This document shows positions 41,601 through 50,600 of a stretch of DNA of 64,000 nucleotides, piece after piece. The notes under the pieces were generated by a model. That model was not told the origin of the DNA. It did no database searches and was given only the letters and a program-made list of their open reading frames with translations. The DNA lies in NCBI GenBank assembly GCA_012103075.1, contig JAAVLQ010000002.1, forward strand, positions 1,538,001 through 1,602,000. The letters run 5' to 3'. A program made the position numbers and the translations under genes. This DNA comes from Brucella cytisi. GTDB taxonomy: Bacteria; Pseudomonadota; Alphaproteobacteria; Rhizobiales; Rhizobiaceae. How positions within the stretch are numbered: the first letter of the stretch is position 1; each line of letters starts with the position of its first letter.

Positions 41601-42410
41601 TTCCGTATAGAAATGCGCATCTGGCGTACGGGTCTGCGGTACGTTCGAACCCCAGAGCATCAGGAAACCGGCATTGTACCAGTCAGCCGATTCTGGCACG
41701 TCCGTCTGTTCGCCCCATGTCATGGGCGAAGCGGGCGGCAGATCGCAATACCAGTCATAGAATGACATGCAGACACCGCCGAGCAGTGACAGGTAACGTG
41801 AGCCCGCCGCATAGGACACCATCGACATGGCCGGGATCGGCGAGAAGCCGATCACACGGTCCGGTCCATAGGTCTTGGCCGTATAGGCATTGGCCGCAGC
41901 GATGATCTCGTTGACCTCTTCCCATGTTGCGCGAACGAAGCCGCCAAGACCACGCACCTTCATATAGTCGGCGCGCTTGGCAGGGTCCTGCTGGATGGCG
42001 GCCCGGGCTGCGACCGGCGTTTTCAGCGCACGTTCCTTGCGCCACAGCTTCAGGAGGCGGGAGCGGATCAGCGGATATTTCACGCGATTGGCAGAATAGA
42101 CATACCAGCTATAGCTTGCCCCGCGCGAACAACCGCGCGGTTCGTGGTTCGGCAGGTCGGCGCGGGTGCGCGGATAATCCGTCTGCTGGGTTTCCCAAGT
42201 GATGATGCCGCCCTTGACGTAGACTTTCCACGAGCAGGAGCCAGTGCAGTTCACACCATGGGTGGAGCGTACAATCTTGTCGTGCTGCCAGCGCTTGCGA
42301 TAGGCGTCTTCCCAGTCACGGTTCTCATTGGTCGTAACGCCATGGCCTTCCGAGAAGGTGCCGACATTCTTGCGCGCAAGAAAGTTCAGGCGATCGAGGA
42401 GTAGACTCAT
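38646..42410 (-). CDS. narG: Respiratory nitrate reductase alpha subunit NarG (four frameshifts)
   Basis: About 1254 residues. ATG 42410 follows GAGGA. The N-terminus binds the FS0 cluster ([19 protein letters not shown], His plus Cys ligands), followed by [23 protein letters not shown] and the molybdenum bis-MGD domains. Frame changes at about 41508 (extra G), 40914 (missing T), 40043 (missing T, restoring the conserved [16 protein letters not shown]) and 39370 (extra T, restoring SPTWSGIES). All junctions are diagnostic NarG sequence, so the protein is almost certainly intact in the organism. There is no twin-arginine signal: the active site faces the cytoplasm. Confidence 0.94.
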
Positions 42411-42434
42411 GATTTTATCCTCACTTTTATTTCT

Positions 42435-45171
42435 TCAGGCAGCAGCAGCGGCTGGTTTGCCACGGTGCTCCACGTCGTAGAGCAGACCGCCTTTTCGGGT
42501 GTAGACGCCCCGTGATGATGACGAGGCAGGTCACGTAGAAGATCAGGAAGGCCCAGAGTGCGGCTTCCGGTCCGCCGGTCATGCTGATCGAGGTGCCGTA
42601 ACCCTTCGGGATGAAGAAGGCGCCGAAGGCAGCAATGGCCGAGGTGAAGCCGGTGATGGCGGCAGATTCCTTGTCTGCTTCGTGACGGCGTTCTTCCGGG
42701 GTGGCAGTGGCCATAAGCCTGTCCATCTCTTTCGACATGATCGCCGGGATCATCTGGAAGGTAGAGGCATTGCCGATGCCCGTTGCGAAGAACAGCAGGA
42801 TGAAGGAAGCAAAGAAGCCCCAGAATGCATTCGGCTGATCCTTGATGCCGACGAAGTACAATACGCCTGCCACGCCGATCATCATCAGCACGAACGCCCA
42901 GATGGTGACGCGTCCGCCACCATATTTATCGGCAAGCCAACCTGAACCCGACCGCGATAGCGCGCCGACGAGAGGTCCGAGGAAGGCGAACTGAAGCACA
43001 TTCACCTCGGGGAACAGAATATTGGTCAAAAGCGGGAAGCCAGCCGAATAACCGATGAATGAGCCGAACGTGCCGGTATAGAGCCAGCACATGATCCAGT
43101 TATGCCTGCGACGGAAAATGACAGCCTGATCGGCGAACGAAGCTTTAGCCGACGCGATATCGTTCATACCAAACCAGTTGGCAAAAGCCGTGATGATGAT
43201 GAACGGTACGAAGAAAAAGCCGGCATTCTGCAGCCAGAGCGGCGTGCTGCCCGCTTCGGTCGCAACCATTGACGGATCGCCGCCAAGCTTGCCGAAGATA
43301 CCGGCAGTGATGACCAGCGGAACCACGAACTGCACGACGCTGACACCGAGATTGCCGAGGCCCGCATTCAGCGCCGCCGCATTGCCCTTCTCTTTCTTCG
43401 GGAAGAAGAAGGAAATGTTGGACATGGAGGAGGCGAAGTTACCGCCGCCGAAGCCGCAGCACAGGGCCAGCAACAGGAAGATGAAGTAAGGCGTATTCGG
43501 ATTCTGCACGGCATAGCCGATACCGATGGCCGGAATTACCAGCGACCGTAGTCAGTGTAGTCCACAGGCGACCGCCGAAGATCGGCACCATGAAGGAATA
43601 GAAGATGCGGAAGGTCGCGCCCGAAATGCCGGGGAGCGCTGCCAGCCAGAACAGCTGATCAGTCGTGAACTGGTAGCCCACCAGCGGCAGCTTTGCCACC
43701 ACCACAGACCAGACCTGCCAGATGGCGAAAGACAGAAGCAGTGCCGGGATCGAAAGCCATAGGTTGCGCTTGGCGATCCTTCTTCCCTTCTCTTCCCAGA
43801 AGGTCGGATCGTCCGGACGCCAGTCGGTCAGAACGGAATCGCCCTTTGCAGGCTTGAAGTCGGCTTTCTTCAAGCCCTGCAATTCAGCAAAGGCCGGAAG
43901 CTCCTCCGTTGTCTTGCCTTCGGCTGCGCGCTCCATCTGGCGGATCGAGACATGCATCCATGCAAAGGAAACCGCGACGATGACGAAAAGCAGCATGAAG
44001 CAGCTCGTCCAGAGGCCTGTCTGGTCCAGAAGCACGCCGAACAGGATCGGCAGGATGAAGCCGCCGAGACCGCCGATCATGCCCACAAGACCACCGACGG
44101 AGCCGACGTTGCCCGGATAATAGACGGGAATGTGCTTGAAGACGGCAGCTTTGCCCGGGCCATGAAGAAGCCGAGGATGAAAACCGTGATCGTGAAGCCG
44201 ATCACACCCATTTCCGCATGGAAGGCCAGCGGGCCGTTGTCACTCTGGATGACATAATCCGTCGGCGGATAGGACAGTATGAATGTCGCGACCAGCGAGA
44301 CGGCGAAGGTCCAGTACATGACCCGGCGCGCGCCATAGACATCCGAAAGATGTCCGCCATAGGCGCGGAACAGGCTTGCTGGAACAGAGAAGAAAGCAGC
44401 GATGATGCCTGCCAAACGAATATCGACGCCATAAACATGGATCAGATACTGTGGCAGCCAGAGCGCGAGTGCCACGAAAGCGCCGAAGACAAAGAAATAG
44501 TAAAGCGAGAAACGCCAGACCTGAATATTCTTGAGCGGTTCCAGCTCCATCAGGGTGCTGGTGGGCTTTTCGCCCTTGCGCCGACGCTCGACCAGAACGG
44601 GGTCGTCGCTCGTGGTGAAATAGAAAATCAGCGCCATGACGACCATCGCGGCCGCCCAGACTTCAGCGACCGTATGCCAGCCGAAGGCAACCATAATCAT
44701 CGGCGCGAAGAACTTCGTGACTGCCGAGCCGACATTGCCCGCTCCGAAAATGCCAAGCGCGACGCCCTGCTTTTCCGGCGGATACCAGCGCGAGACATAG
44801 GCAACACCAACCGAGAACGACCCACCCGCGACGCCGACGCCAAGCGCTGCAATCAGCATTTGTGGATAGGTGGTGGCGTAGGTCAGAAGGTAAGTAGCAA
44901 CCGCCGATACCAGCATTGTGAGCGTAAAGATGGCGCGACCACCATATCGATCAGCCCATATGCCCAGAATGACGCGGATCAGCGACCCAGTCAGGATAGG
45001 CGTGCCGACGAGCAGGCCGAACTGGGTTTCGCTCAGCCCAAGCTCGGATCGAATTTCAATGCCGATGATTGCAAAGATGGTCCAGACCGCAAAACAAACT
45101 GTGAAAGCGGTCGTACTCATCGCTAGCGCCGTAGTCTGCGCCCCCGGATTTTCCCCTGCGACATGTTGCAT
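42435..45171 (-). CDS. narK: Fused nitrate/nitrite transporter NarK1-NarK2 (three frameshifts)
   Basis: About 912 residues, two major-facilitator domains in one chain. The first (NarK1-like, to about residue 430) has GIWADRYGGR and GVAGGSFSVGVAYVSRWYPPEKQG. The second (NarK2-like) has FGGGNFASSMSNISFFFPKKEKGNAAALNAG, the nitrate signature. A charged linker (EELPAFAELQGLKKADFKPAKG) joins them. Frame changes near 44150, 43545 and 42513. As in Paracoccus, the first half should be a proton-nitrate symporter and the second a nitrate/nitrite antiporter. It is the first gene of the nar operon, 24 bp before narG. Confidence 0.93.
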
Positions 45172-45241
45172 AGGCGTACTCCGAATTGAATACCATGGGA
45201 GGTTTCGTTTGCACTTATGCGTCGACTTTCAGATGAATACA

Positions 45242-45255
45242 TTGATTAAGATCAA
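45242..45255 (-). promoter_or_regulatory. FNR/NarR-type operator of the narK-narGHJI operon
   Basis: Perfect TTGAT-TAAG-ATCAA palindrome, centred about 77 bp upstream of the narK start codon. Confidence 0.9.
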
Positions 45256-45353
45256 TATCTTTAGACTATTCAAGTTGAATTTTAGATATTCGTGGCTTAA
45301 CAACCAAAATAGACATAGTTAGTTCAAAGTATTGATTTATGCGTATTGCATAA

Positions 45354-45367
45354 TTGATAATTATCAA
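45354..45367 (+). promoter_or_regulatory. FNR/NarR-type operator upstream of the Crp/Fnr regulator gene
   Basis: Perfect TTGAT-AATT-ATCAA palindrome, centred about 50 bp before the regulator start. It implies auto- or cross-regulation by an FNR-type protein. Confidence 0.88.
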
Positions 45368-45410
45368 GCATAATAGACTGATAAAAACTTGATCCCAAAA
45401 GTGAGGTTTA

Positions 45411-46130
45411 ATGCGGAAAGATGACATCGACGCGCTGAAGAATTTGCCTCTCTTCATGGATATGGAAGATGCCACTTTCGAGCGGATCATGCGCCCGAGC
45501 TTCATGCAGTCGTTTCCGCCACGCACGACCCTGATCAAGGAAGATGAACCTGCGGACTTCCTGTTTGCAATTCTGGATGGTCTTGTGTTGATGTCCGCGA
45601 AATCGGATGATGGCGAGACGGCGCTGGAGATACTTCGCGCCGGCGATATTTTCATTCTCGCAGCCGTGCTCAATGACGATGTGTGCCTGCAAACCGCACA
45701 GACCCTCACGCCAACCCGTGTGCTGATGGTGCCTTCAAGCATGGTTCGGGATTTGATGAGCGAGGACGTCGGTTTCATGCGCGCCGTCGTCTTTGAAACA
45801 GCACGCGCCTATCGTCGTCTGGTCAAGGAACTGAAGGCTCAGAAGCTTAGAAGCAGCGTCCAGCGCCTCGCCAACTGGATCGTCAAGGAATCGCTCTTTA
45901 ACAACGGCGCCGACGTCGTGATGATCCCTTATGAAAAACGGACGCTTGCCGCCTATCTCGGCATGACGCCAGAGAACCTGTCGCGCAGTTTTGCCACTCT
46001 CGGATCCCATGGTGTCAGTGTGCAGGCCTCTGCAATCAAAATCACGAACAAGAACAAGCTGCTGCAGTTTGCAGCCCCTTCCCATTTGATTGACAGGGAA
46101 GAACCGGCGCGTACAGCCGACAGGGTTTGA
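45411..46130 (+). CDS. Crp/Fnr-family regulator, NarR-like
   Basis: 239 residues, intact; GAGG before the ATG. A cyclic-nucleotide-binding-like sensor domain precedes a Crp helix-turn-helix whose recognition helix reads TPENLSRSFATL. The E..SR pattern matches FNR-type readers of TTGAT. The N-terminal cysteine cluster of FNR is absent (only one Cys, in DDVCLQT), so it does not sense oxygen through [4Fe-4S]. NarR in Paracoccus and Brucella is such a protein and activates nar genes in response to nitrate/nitrite. Divergence from narK supports that assignment over NnrR/NnrA. Confidence 0.85.
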   Translation: MRKDDIDALKNLPLFMDMEDATFERIMRPSFMQSFPPRTTLIKEDEPADFLFAILDGLVLMSAKSDDGETALEILRAGDIFILAAVLNDDVCLQTAQTLTPTRVLMVPSSMVRDLMSEDVGFMRAVVFETARAYRRLVKELKAQKLRSSVQRLANWIVKESLFNNGADVVMIPYEKRTLAAYLGMTPENLSRSFATLGSHGVSVQASAIKITNKNKLLQFAAPSHLIDREEPARTADRV

Positions 46131-46200
46131 GACCCGCTTTCATCTTCCTGTCAAACAGAACGACTATCCGGTGACTTTTCTGATCGAACGGATATTCGCC

Positions 46201-47267
46201 ATGAAAGCACCTTTTGTTGCACTGCTTCTTGCCCTTGTCACCAGCGCCACGGCACAGGAAATGCAGCAGCCGGAACTTATCGGCGCTATCACGCTACCGA
46301 CAGGCCTGAAAATTGGCGGCGTCGAATTCGGCGGAATTTCCGGCCTCGACTACGACCCGCGAGAGGATGTCTATTACGCCATATCCGATGATCGTTCGGA
46401 AAATGCGCCTGCGCGCTTCTACAAGCTCAAGCTCGCCATCAACGGTTCCGGCGTGCAAAGCCTTGATATCCCGGAATCCGTCAAGCTTCTGGACAAGGCC
46501 GGCAAACCATTTGCGCTGAAGGACGTGGACCCTGAAAGCATCCGCTTCAACGCGGCGACCGGCACGATATACTGGTCGAGCGAAGGCGACAAAAACGGCA
46601 GACCCTTTATTGGCGAAGCGAAGACCGACGGCAGTTTCATTCGCGAATTTGTTTTGCCGGAAGCCTACATTCCCCGACGAAGGCAAGACGCGCGGTATCC
46701 GCAACAATCTATCCTTCGAAAGCCTTACTATCACGCCAGACGGAAAGACGCTTCTGGCGGGGACGGAAAACGCCCTGATACAGGATGGAGACAAGGCGAC
46801 GCTCGACCACGGCAGCCGTTCACGCATCATCGCCCTTGACCTCGCCTCGGGCAATGTGACGGCAGAATATGCCTATGACACCGACACGATTTTCACCAGG
46901 GGCGACGCTGCCACCCTTCTGGAACGATAACGGTCTGTCGGAATTCGTTGCCGATGGAAACGATCTCCTCACAGTCGAGCGCTCCTTCGCCATGGGCGTA
47001 GGCAATCGCATTACGCTTTACCGCGCATCCTTCGACGTCGCCAGCAATGTGAAAGATATGCCGTCACTGGCCAATCAGGCCGTGGCGCCGCTCGGCAAGA
47101 AGCCGGTCCTCCAACTGAACGAAGGCGATTTCGGTCTCGGCATCGACAATATAGAGGCCATCACCTTCGGACCGAAGGTTGACGGCAAGAGAACATTGGT
47201 CCTTGCCTCGGACAATAACTTTAATCACGGTCAGGTTTCGCAGTTCATCGCTTTGAAGCTACCCTGA
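46201..47267 (+). CDS. Exported esterase-like-activity-of-phytase family protein (two frameshifts)
   Basis: About 355 residues. The signal peptide MKAPFVALLLALVTSATA precedes QEMQQPELIG. It has the phytase-like beta-propeller domain, with FGGISGLDYDPREDVYYAISDDRS at the start and LGIDNIEAITFGP near the end, the signature of this family. Frame changes near 46677 (extra C in CCCC; corrected AYIPDEGKTRGIRNN) and near 46900. Despite the name, phytase activity is not established for the family; it is predicted to be periplasmic. The gene stands alone between the narR-like gene and the lipid cassette, which converges on it. Confidence 0.8.
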
Positions 47268-47278
47268 CCGGCCCGGGC

Positions 47279-48208
47279 TCAGGTCCAGAAATACCGCACA
47301 ATATGGAAGAAGACCGGAGCTGAAAAGACGAGACTGTCGGCCCGGTCGAGCATTCCGCCATGTCCTTCGATCATGTGGCCCCAGTCCTTAACGCCGCGAT
47401 CCCGCTTGATGGCGGAGGCGACAAGGCCGCCGAAGAAGCCCATGATGCATGATGTTGCCGCGAGAGCTCCCGCCTGAACCGGTGAAAACGGCGTCAGCCA
47501 TGCAAGACCAGCTCCCAGAAGAGAGGCGCTCGCGACCCCGCCTACAAACCCTTCCCAAGTCTTCGAGGGTGATATGCTGGGCGCGATACGATGTTTTCCA
47601 AACAGCTTTCCAAAAATATATTGCAGCACATCACTGCCCTGCACGGTGGCCACCAGAAACGCTATCAGAAGCAGTTTCTTGCCATCGAAACCGGGAATGT
47701 CCAACGTCATCAAGGCGGGCACATGGCTTATGCAATAGACTGACAGCATGATGCCCCATTGCTGCTCGCTGATACGCTCCAGAAAGCGCGACGTGTCCCC
47801 GGAAAGTGCTGTCAGAACCGGCATGGCGAGGAAGCAATAGACAGGGATGAAGATGGAATAGAGTCCGTACCAGTCAATCCAGATCAGATAGTATTGCACT
47901 GGAATAACCAGCAAAAACATGCCGAGCAGCACGCGATGGTCGGCGCGGCGTGTCTGAGTCAGCGTGGCATATTCGCGTAAAGCGGCAAACGAGATCAGCG
48001 CGAACAGCACGATCACGCCCTCCTTGCCGAACAGAAAGGCGATGCACATGGCACCAACCATGATCCACCATGCCTTTATGCGGGCATTGAGATTGACCAG
48101 CGTGGATGAAAGCGGCTTCGGCGCGCGCCATGAAAGAACACCGGCAACGGCGCTTGCCGTTATCAGAACGCCCATGAGGCCAAGGAATAATCGGGTCGTT
48201 TCACTCAT
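47279..48208 (-). CDS. Phosphatidate cytidylyltransferase (CdsA/YnbB-like)
   Basis: 309 residues, intact, about eight transmembrane segments. The C-terminal CdsA signature is present as SKTWEGFVGG ... KRDRGVKDWGHMIEGHGGMLDRADSL, with the catalytic aspartates. It makes CDP-diacylglycerol from CTP and phosphatidate. It is not in the housekeeping frr-uppS-cdsA setting but at the end of a lipid cassette, as is ynbB in E. coli, so it is probably a second, specialised enzyme. ATGA overlap with the plsC-like gene. Confidence 0.9.
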   Translation of the reverse strand: MSETTRLFLGLMGVLITASAVAGVLSWRAPKPLSSTLVNLNARIKAWWIMVGAMCIAFLFGKEGVIVLFALISFAALREYATLTQTRRADHRVLLGMFLLVIPVQYYLIWIDWYGLYSIFIPVYCFLAMPVLTALSGDTSRFLERISEQQWGIMLSVYCISHVPALMTLDIPGFDGKKLLLIAFLVATVQGSDVLQYIFGKLFGKHRIAPSISPSKTWEGFVGGVASASLLGAGLAWLTPFSPVQAGALAATSCIMGFFGGLVASAIKRDRGVKDWGHMIEGHGGMLDRADSLVFSAPVFFHIVRYFWT

Positions 48209-48858
48209 GGGTGTTTACCATTCTGGGGCTGAATATCGAGAAGGCTTTGGCGGGCGCGGACGAGAAATTCCTTGCGGTCCTCGCCATCGCGAAGCTGCAC
48301 CGGCGCGCCGAAAATGACACGACACAGAAGTGGCACTGGCAGCATTGCGCCCTTGGGCAGCACGCGCGACATGTTTTCGATCCAGCACGGCACCAGCTCG
48401 ACATCGGGGCGCGCCAGCGCCAGATTGTAGATTCCTGACCGAAAGCGCAGCAGCGCCTCGTCGGTCATGTTGCGTGTACCTTCGGGAAAGATGATGAGCG
48501 AATGGCCATCGGCCAGCGCTTTCAGCATCACTTCCATCGGGTCTTGCGTGCGTTCCACCCAATTGCGTTCGACAAGCACGGTGCGCAGCAGAACTTCGGC
48601 CATGAACTGGCGTACGCGATTGCCCCGCCAGTAATCGGCACCAGCAACTGCACGGGTGCGCGCGCGCTCTTCCTGATCGAGACAGGAGGAAAGTAGGATA
48701 AAGTCACCGTGGCTTGTGTGATTGGCAAAATAGATGCGCTGATTACGCGACGGACCGGTGCCGCTCCAGATCGGACGCACGCCGGTAATCCCGCGCGACA
48801 GGATTGCCAGAAACGAACCGAACGTCGATTGCACCTGATGGCGGATCAATTCCCGCAT
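48205..48858 (-). CDS. 1-acyl-sn-glycerol-3-phosphate acyltransferase (PlsC family)
   Basis: 217 residues from ATG 48858; upstream frame to 48912 is unlikely. It has the acyltransferase motifs NHTSHGD (HX4D, catalytic) and FPEGTRN, and a conserved VELVPCWIEN segment. It acylates lysophosphatidate (or a related lysolipid) to give phosphatidate, the substrate of the CdsA-like enzyme encoded directly downstream with an ATGA overlap. E. coli ynb lacks this gene, so the cassette here makes its own precursor. Confidence 0.9.
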   Translation of the reverse strand: MRELIRHQVQSTFGSFLAILSRGITGVRPIWSGTGPSRNQRIYFANHTSHGDFILLSSCLDQEERARTRAVAGADYWRGNRVRQFMAEVLLRTVLVERNWVERTQDPMEVMLKALADGHSLIIFPEGTRNMTDEALLRFRSGIYNLALARPDVELVPCWIENMSRVLPKGAMLPVPLLCRVIFGAPVQLRDGEDRKEFLVRARQSLLDIQPQNGKHP

Positions 48859-48859
48859 G

Positions 48860-49279
48860 TTACAGCCCCTGACCCAATGGCACAGTGGCCAGCAGAATGA
48901 AAAGTACAACACCCAGACCCATGAAGAACCGCAGACGCCCCATAATACGTCGCGAGCCTTCTATTCTTTTCGCAAGCGGACGGACCACTCCGTCATCGGA
49001 GCGCAAACCCATGCGCTCAAGAATGTTGTCGACCTCACTCAATCCCGTTTCACATGAACCGGCAATCAGCTTGAAAAGCGCGGCATCGAACAGGAGATGC
49101 GCTGCAATACCAAGCACGACCAATGCGCTTACCAACAAAAGCGGCCAGATCAGCCAGAACGCCAGATCATGCACCGGACGCATGAAGGGCGCGACCGCAA
49201 GCAAAACCACGGCAACAACGATACCGAGAAAGGCATTGCGGCGCAGAACAATTGCTATGGACGCTGCCCGGGAATTCAT
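48860..49279 (-). CDS. Small membrane protein of the lipid cassette
   Basis: 139 residues with hydrophobic segments near residues 15-33, 38-62 and 118-136. A charged stretch of about 45 residues between the last two (EVDNILERMGLRSDDGVVRPLAKRI) probably lies in the cytoplasm. I do not recognise a family. Its ATG overlaps the stop of the phosphatase gene, and its stop is next to the plsC start, so it is translated as part of the cassette and may be an accessory or scaffold subunit. Confidence 0.7.
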   Translation of the reverse strand: MNSRAASIAIVLRRNAFLGIVVAVVLLAVAPFMRPVHDLAFWLIWPLLLVSALVVLGIAAHLLFDAALFKLIAGSCETGLSEVDNILERMGLRSDDGVVRPLAKRIEGSRRIMGRLRFFMGLGVVLFILLATVPLGQGL

Positions 49280-50600
49280 ACCAGCCCCTTGGCCAGATGC
49301 AGATGGACCGGCCAGCCCCCGAGCGGATCAGCGCTTCGGCTTCCCGTGCATTGGCGACATGGCCAGTAGAGACGAGCCATGCGACCGCAACCGTCGCGCT
49401 GCGCTGAAAACCAAGCGCGCAACAGACAAGAACCGGACCGTGATGGCGTGCGGTTTCAACAGCATCGGAGGCCAGTTGTATTTTTTCGGATGACGGCTCG
49501 ATCAGATCAATCATACCGAAGCTTTTCCATTCGACAGAATAGCGTGCCGAATGGCGCGGAGGCACCATTTCAGCAGCAAGATCGATGACGGCAGCAAAGA
49601 ATGAGAGTTCTGCGGCTTTTGGAAAACGTCCGAGAAACACCCCGTCGGCCAACTCGACATGCGGTGGCAGTTTACGTGTCCAGAAAAGCACATTCAGTCG
49701 GGCAAAAAGCTGGTAAGGCCAAAGAAGCCAACGGCTTGCAAGACCTACCGATCCATCTCTCCGCTTCTGGAAAATGCCGGGGCCTGCACCGAAATAGCCA
49801 AGCGCCACTATGGCCAGTGCGGTTGCAGGCCAGAGCCAGAAGATCGCATAGCCAGTTGCAGTCAGGCCTTGGATGGCGAACACCAGAAACGGGATCGCAC
49901 CCGCCAGATAGTAAAACCCGATCCTTCTGGCTTTCGGATCGGATGTGAAATGAAAGCCAGCGAGCGGCGAAGGACCGTTGCGTGGGAAAAGCCACAAGGC
50001 AAACAGGCCGAGCAAAGCGCCTGCCGGAATATCGACTGCGTGGTGTTGATAGGTGGTCAGCACCGACAAACCAATCAGCAGACACCAGACATGCCAGACC
50101 ACGCGCATGGCATCGCCCATCGCGCGGCGCATCTGGTCCCAGATGATGATCAGGAGCGCGATATGCAGCGAGGGGGCCTGATTGAAGGGTTTGTCGAAGC
50201 CGCCAAGTACATCGAACATGAAACCCGGAAGACCAGCTGTCGCAGGTTTTGCGAAGGTTGCGGTCAATGGAAAAGCGACGAAGCAAAGAACCGCGATAAT
50301 CTGTGCGGTCAGATAACGCTTTGCCAGCCGGTCGACCTGTTCCGGGCTGTCATTGACGAATAGCGCAATCGCATAAAACAGATTGACCGACCAATAGGGA
50401 ATAATGCTCCACGCGATAAAAGGAACATGGCTTTCCCATCGAAAAGCAAGGTTCGGCACATGATCTTGCTGCGACGCGAGCCAGTTGGCCGTACCGTAGG
50501 TCAGGTAGAAAAAGGGCGCGAGAAACAGAAGCCAAAGGATGGCGCGGCGCATCATAGGCCGTCGCGAAGATCCATTAAGCTCCGTCAACTGCACTGTCAC
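49276..50600 (-). CDS. PAP2 / dual-specificity phosphatase fusion protein (YnbD-like; one frameshift near the end)
   Basis: About 441 residues. A start at GTG 50600 has GGGAG 10 bp upstream; ATG 50555 is an alternative. The N-terminal membrane half is a PAP2-type phosphatase with FNQAPSLHIALL and YQHHAVDIPAGALLGL. The C-terminal cytosolic domain is a tyrosine/dual-specificity phosphatase with the CX5R loop CALGFQRSATV. A missing G in the GGGGG run (plus 49316-49320) shifts the last residues; corrected they read GGWPVHLHLAKGLV. The two phosphatase domains on one chain match E. coli YnbD; the substrate is probably a phospholipid headgroup phosphate, by inference. Confidence 0.87.
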
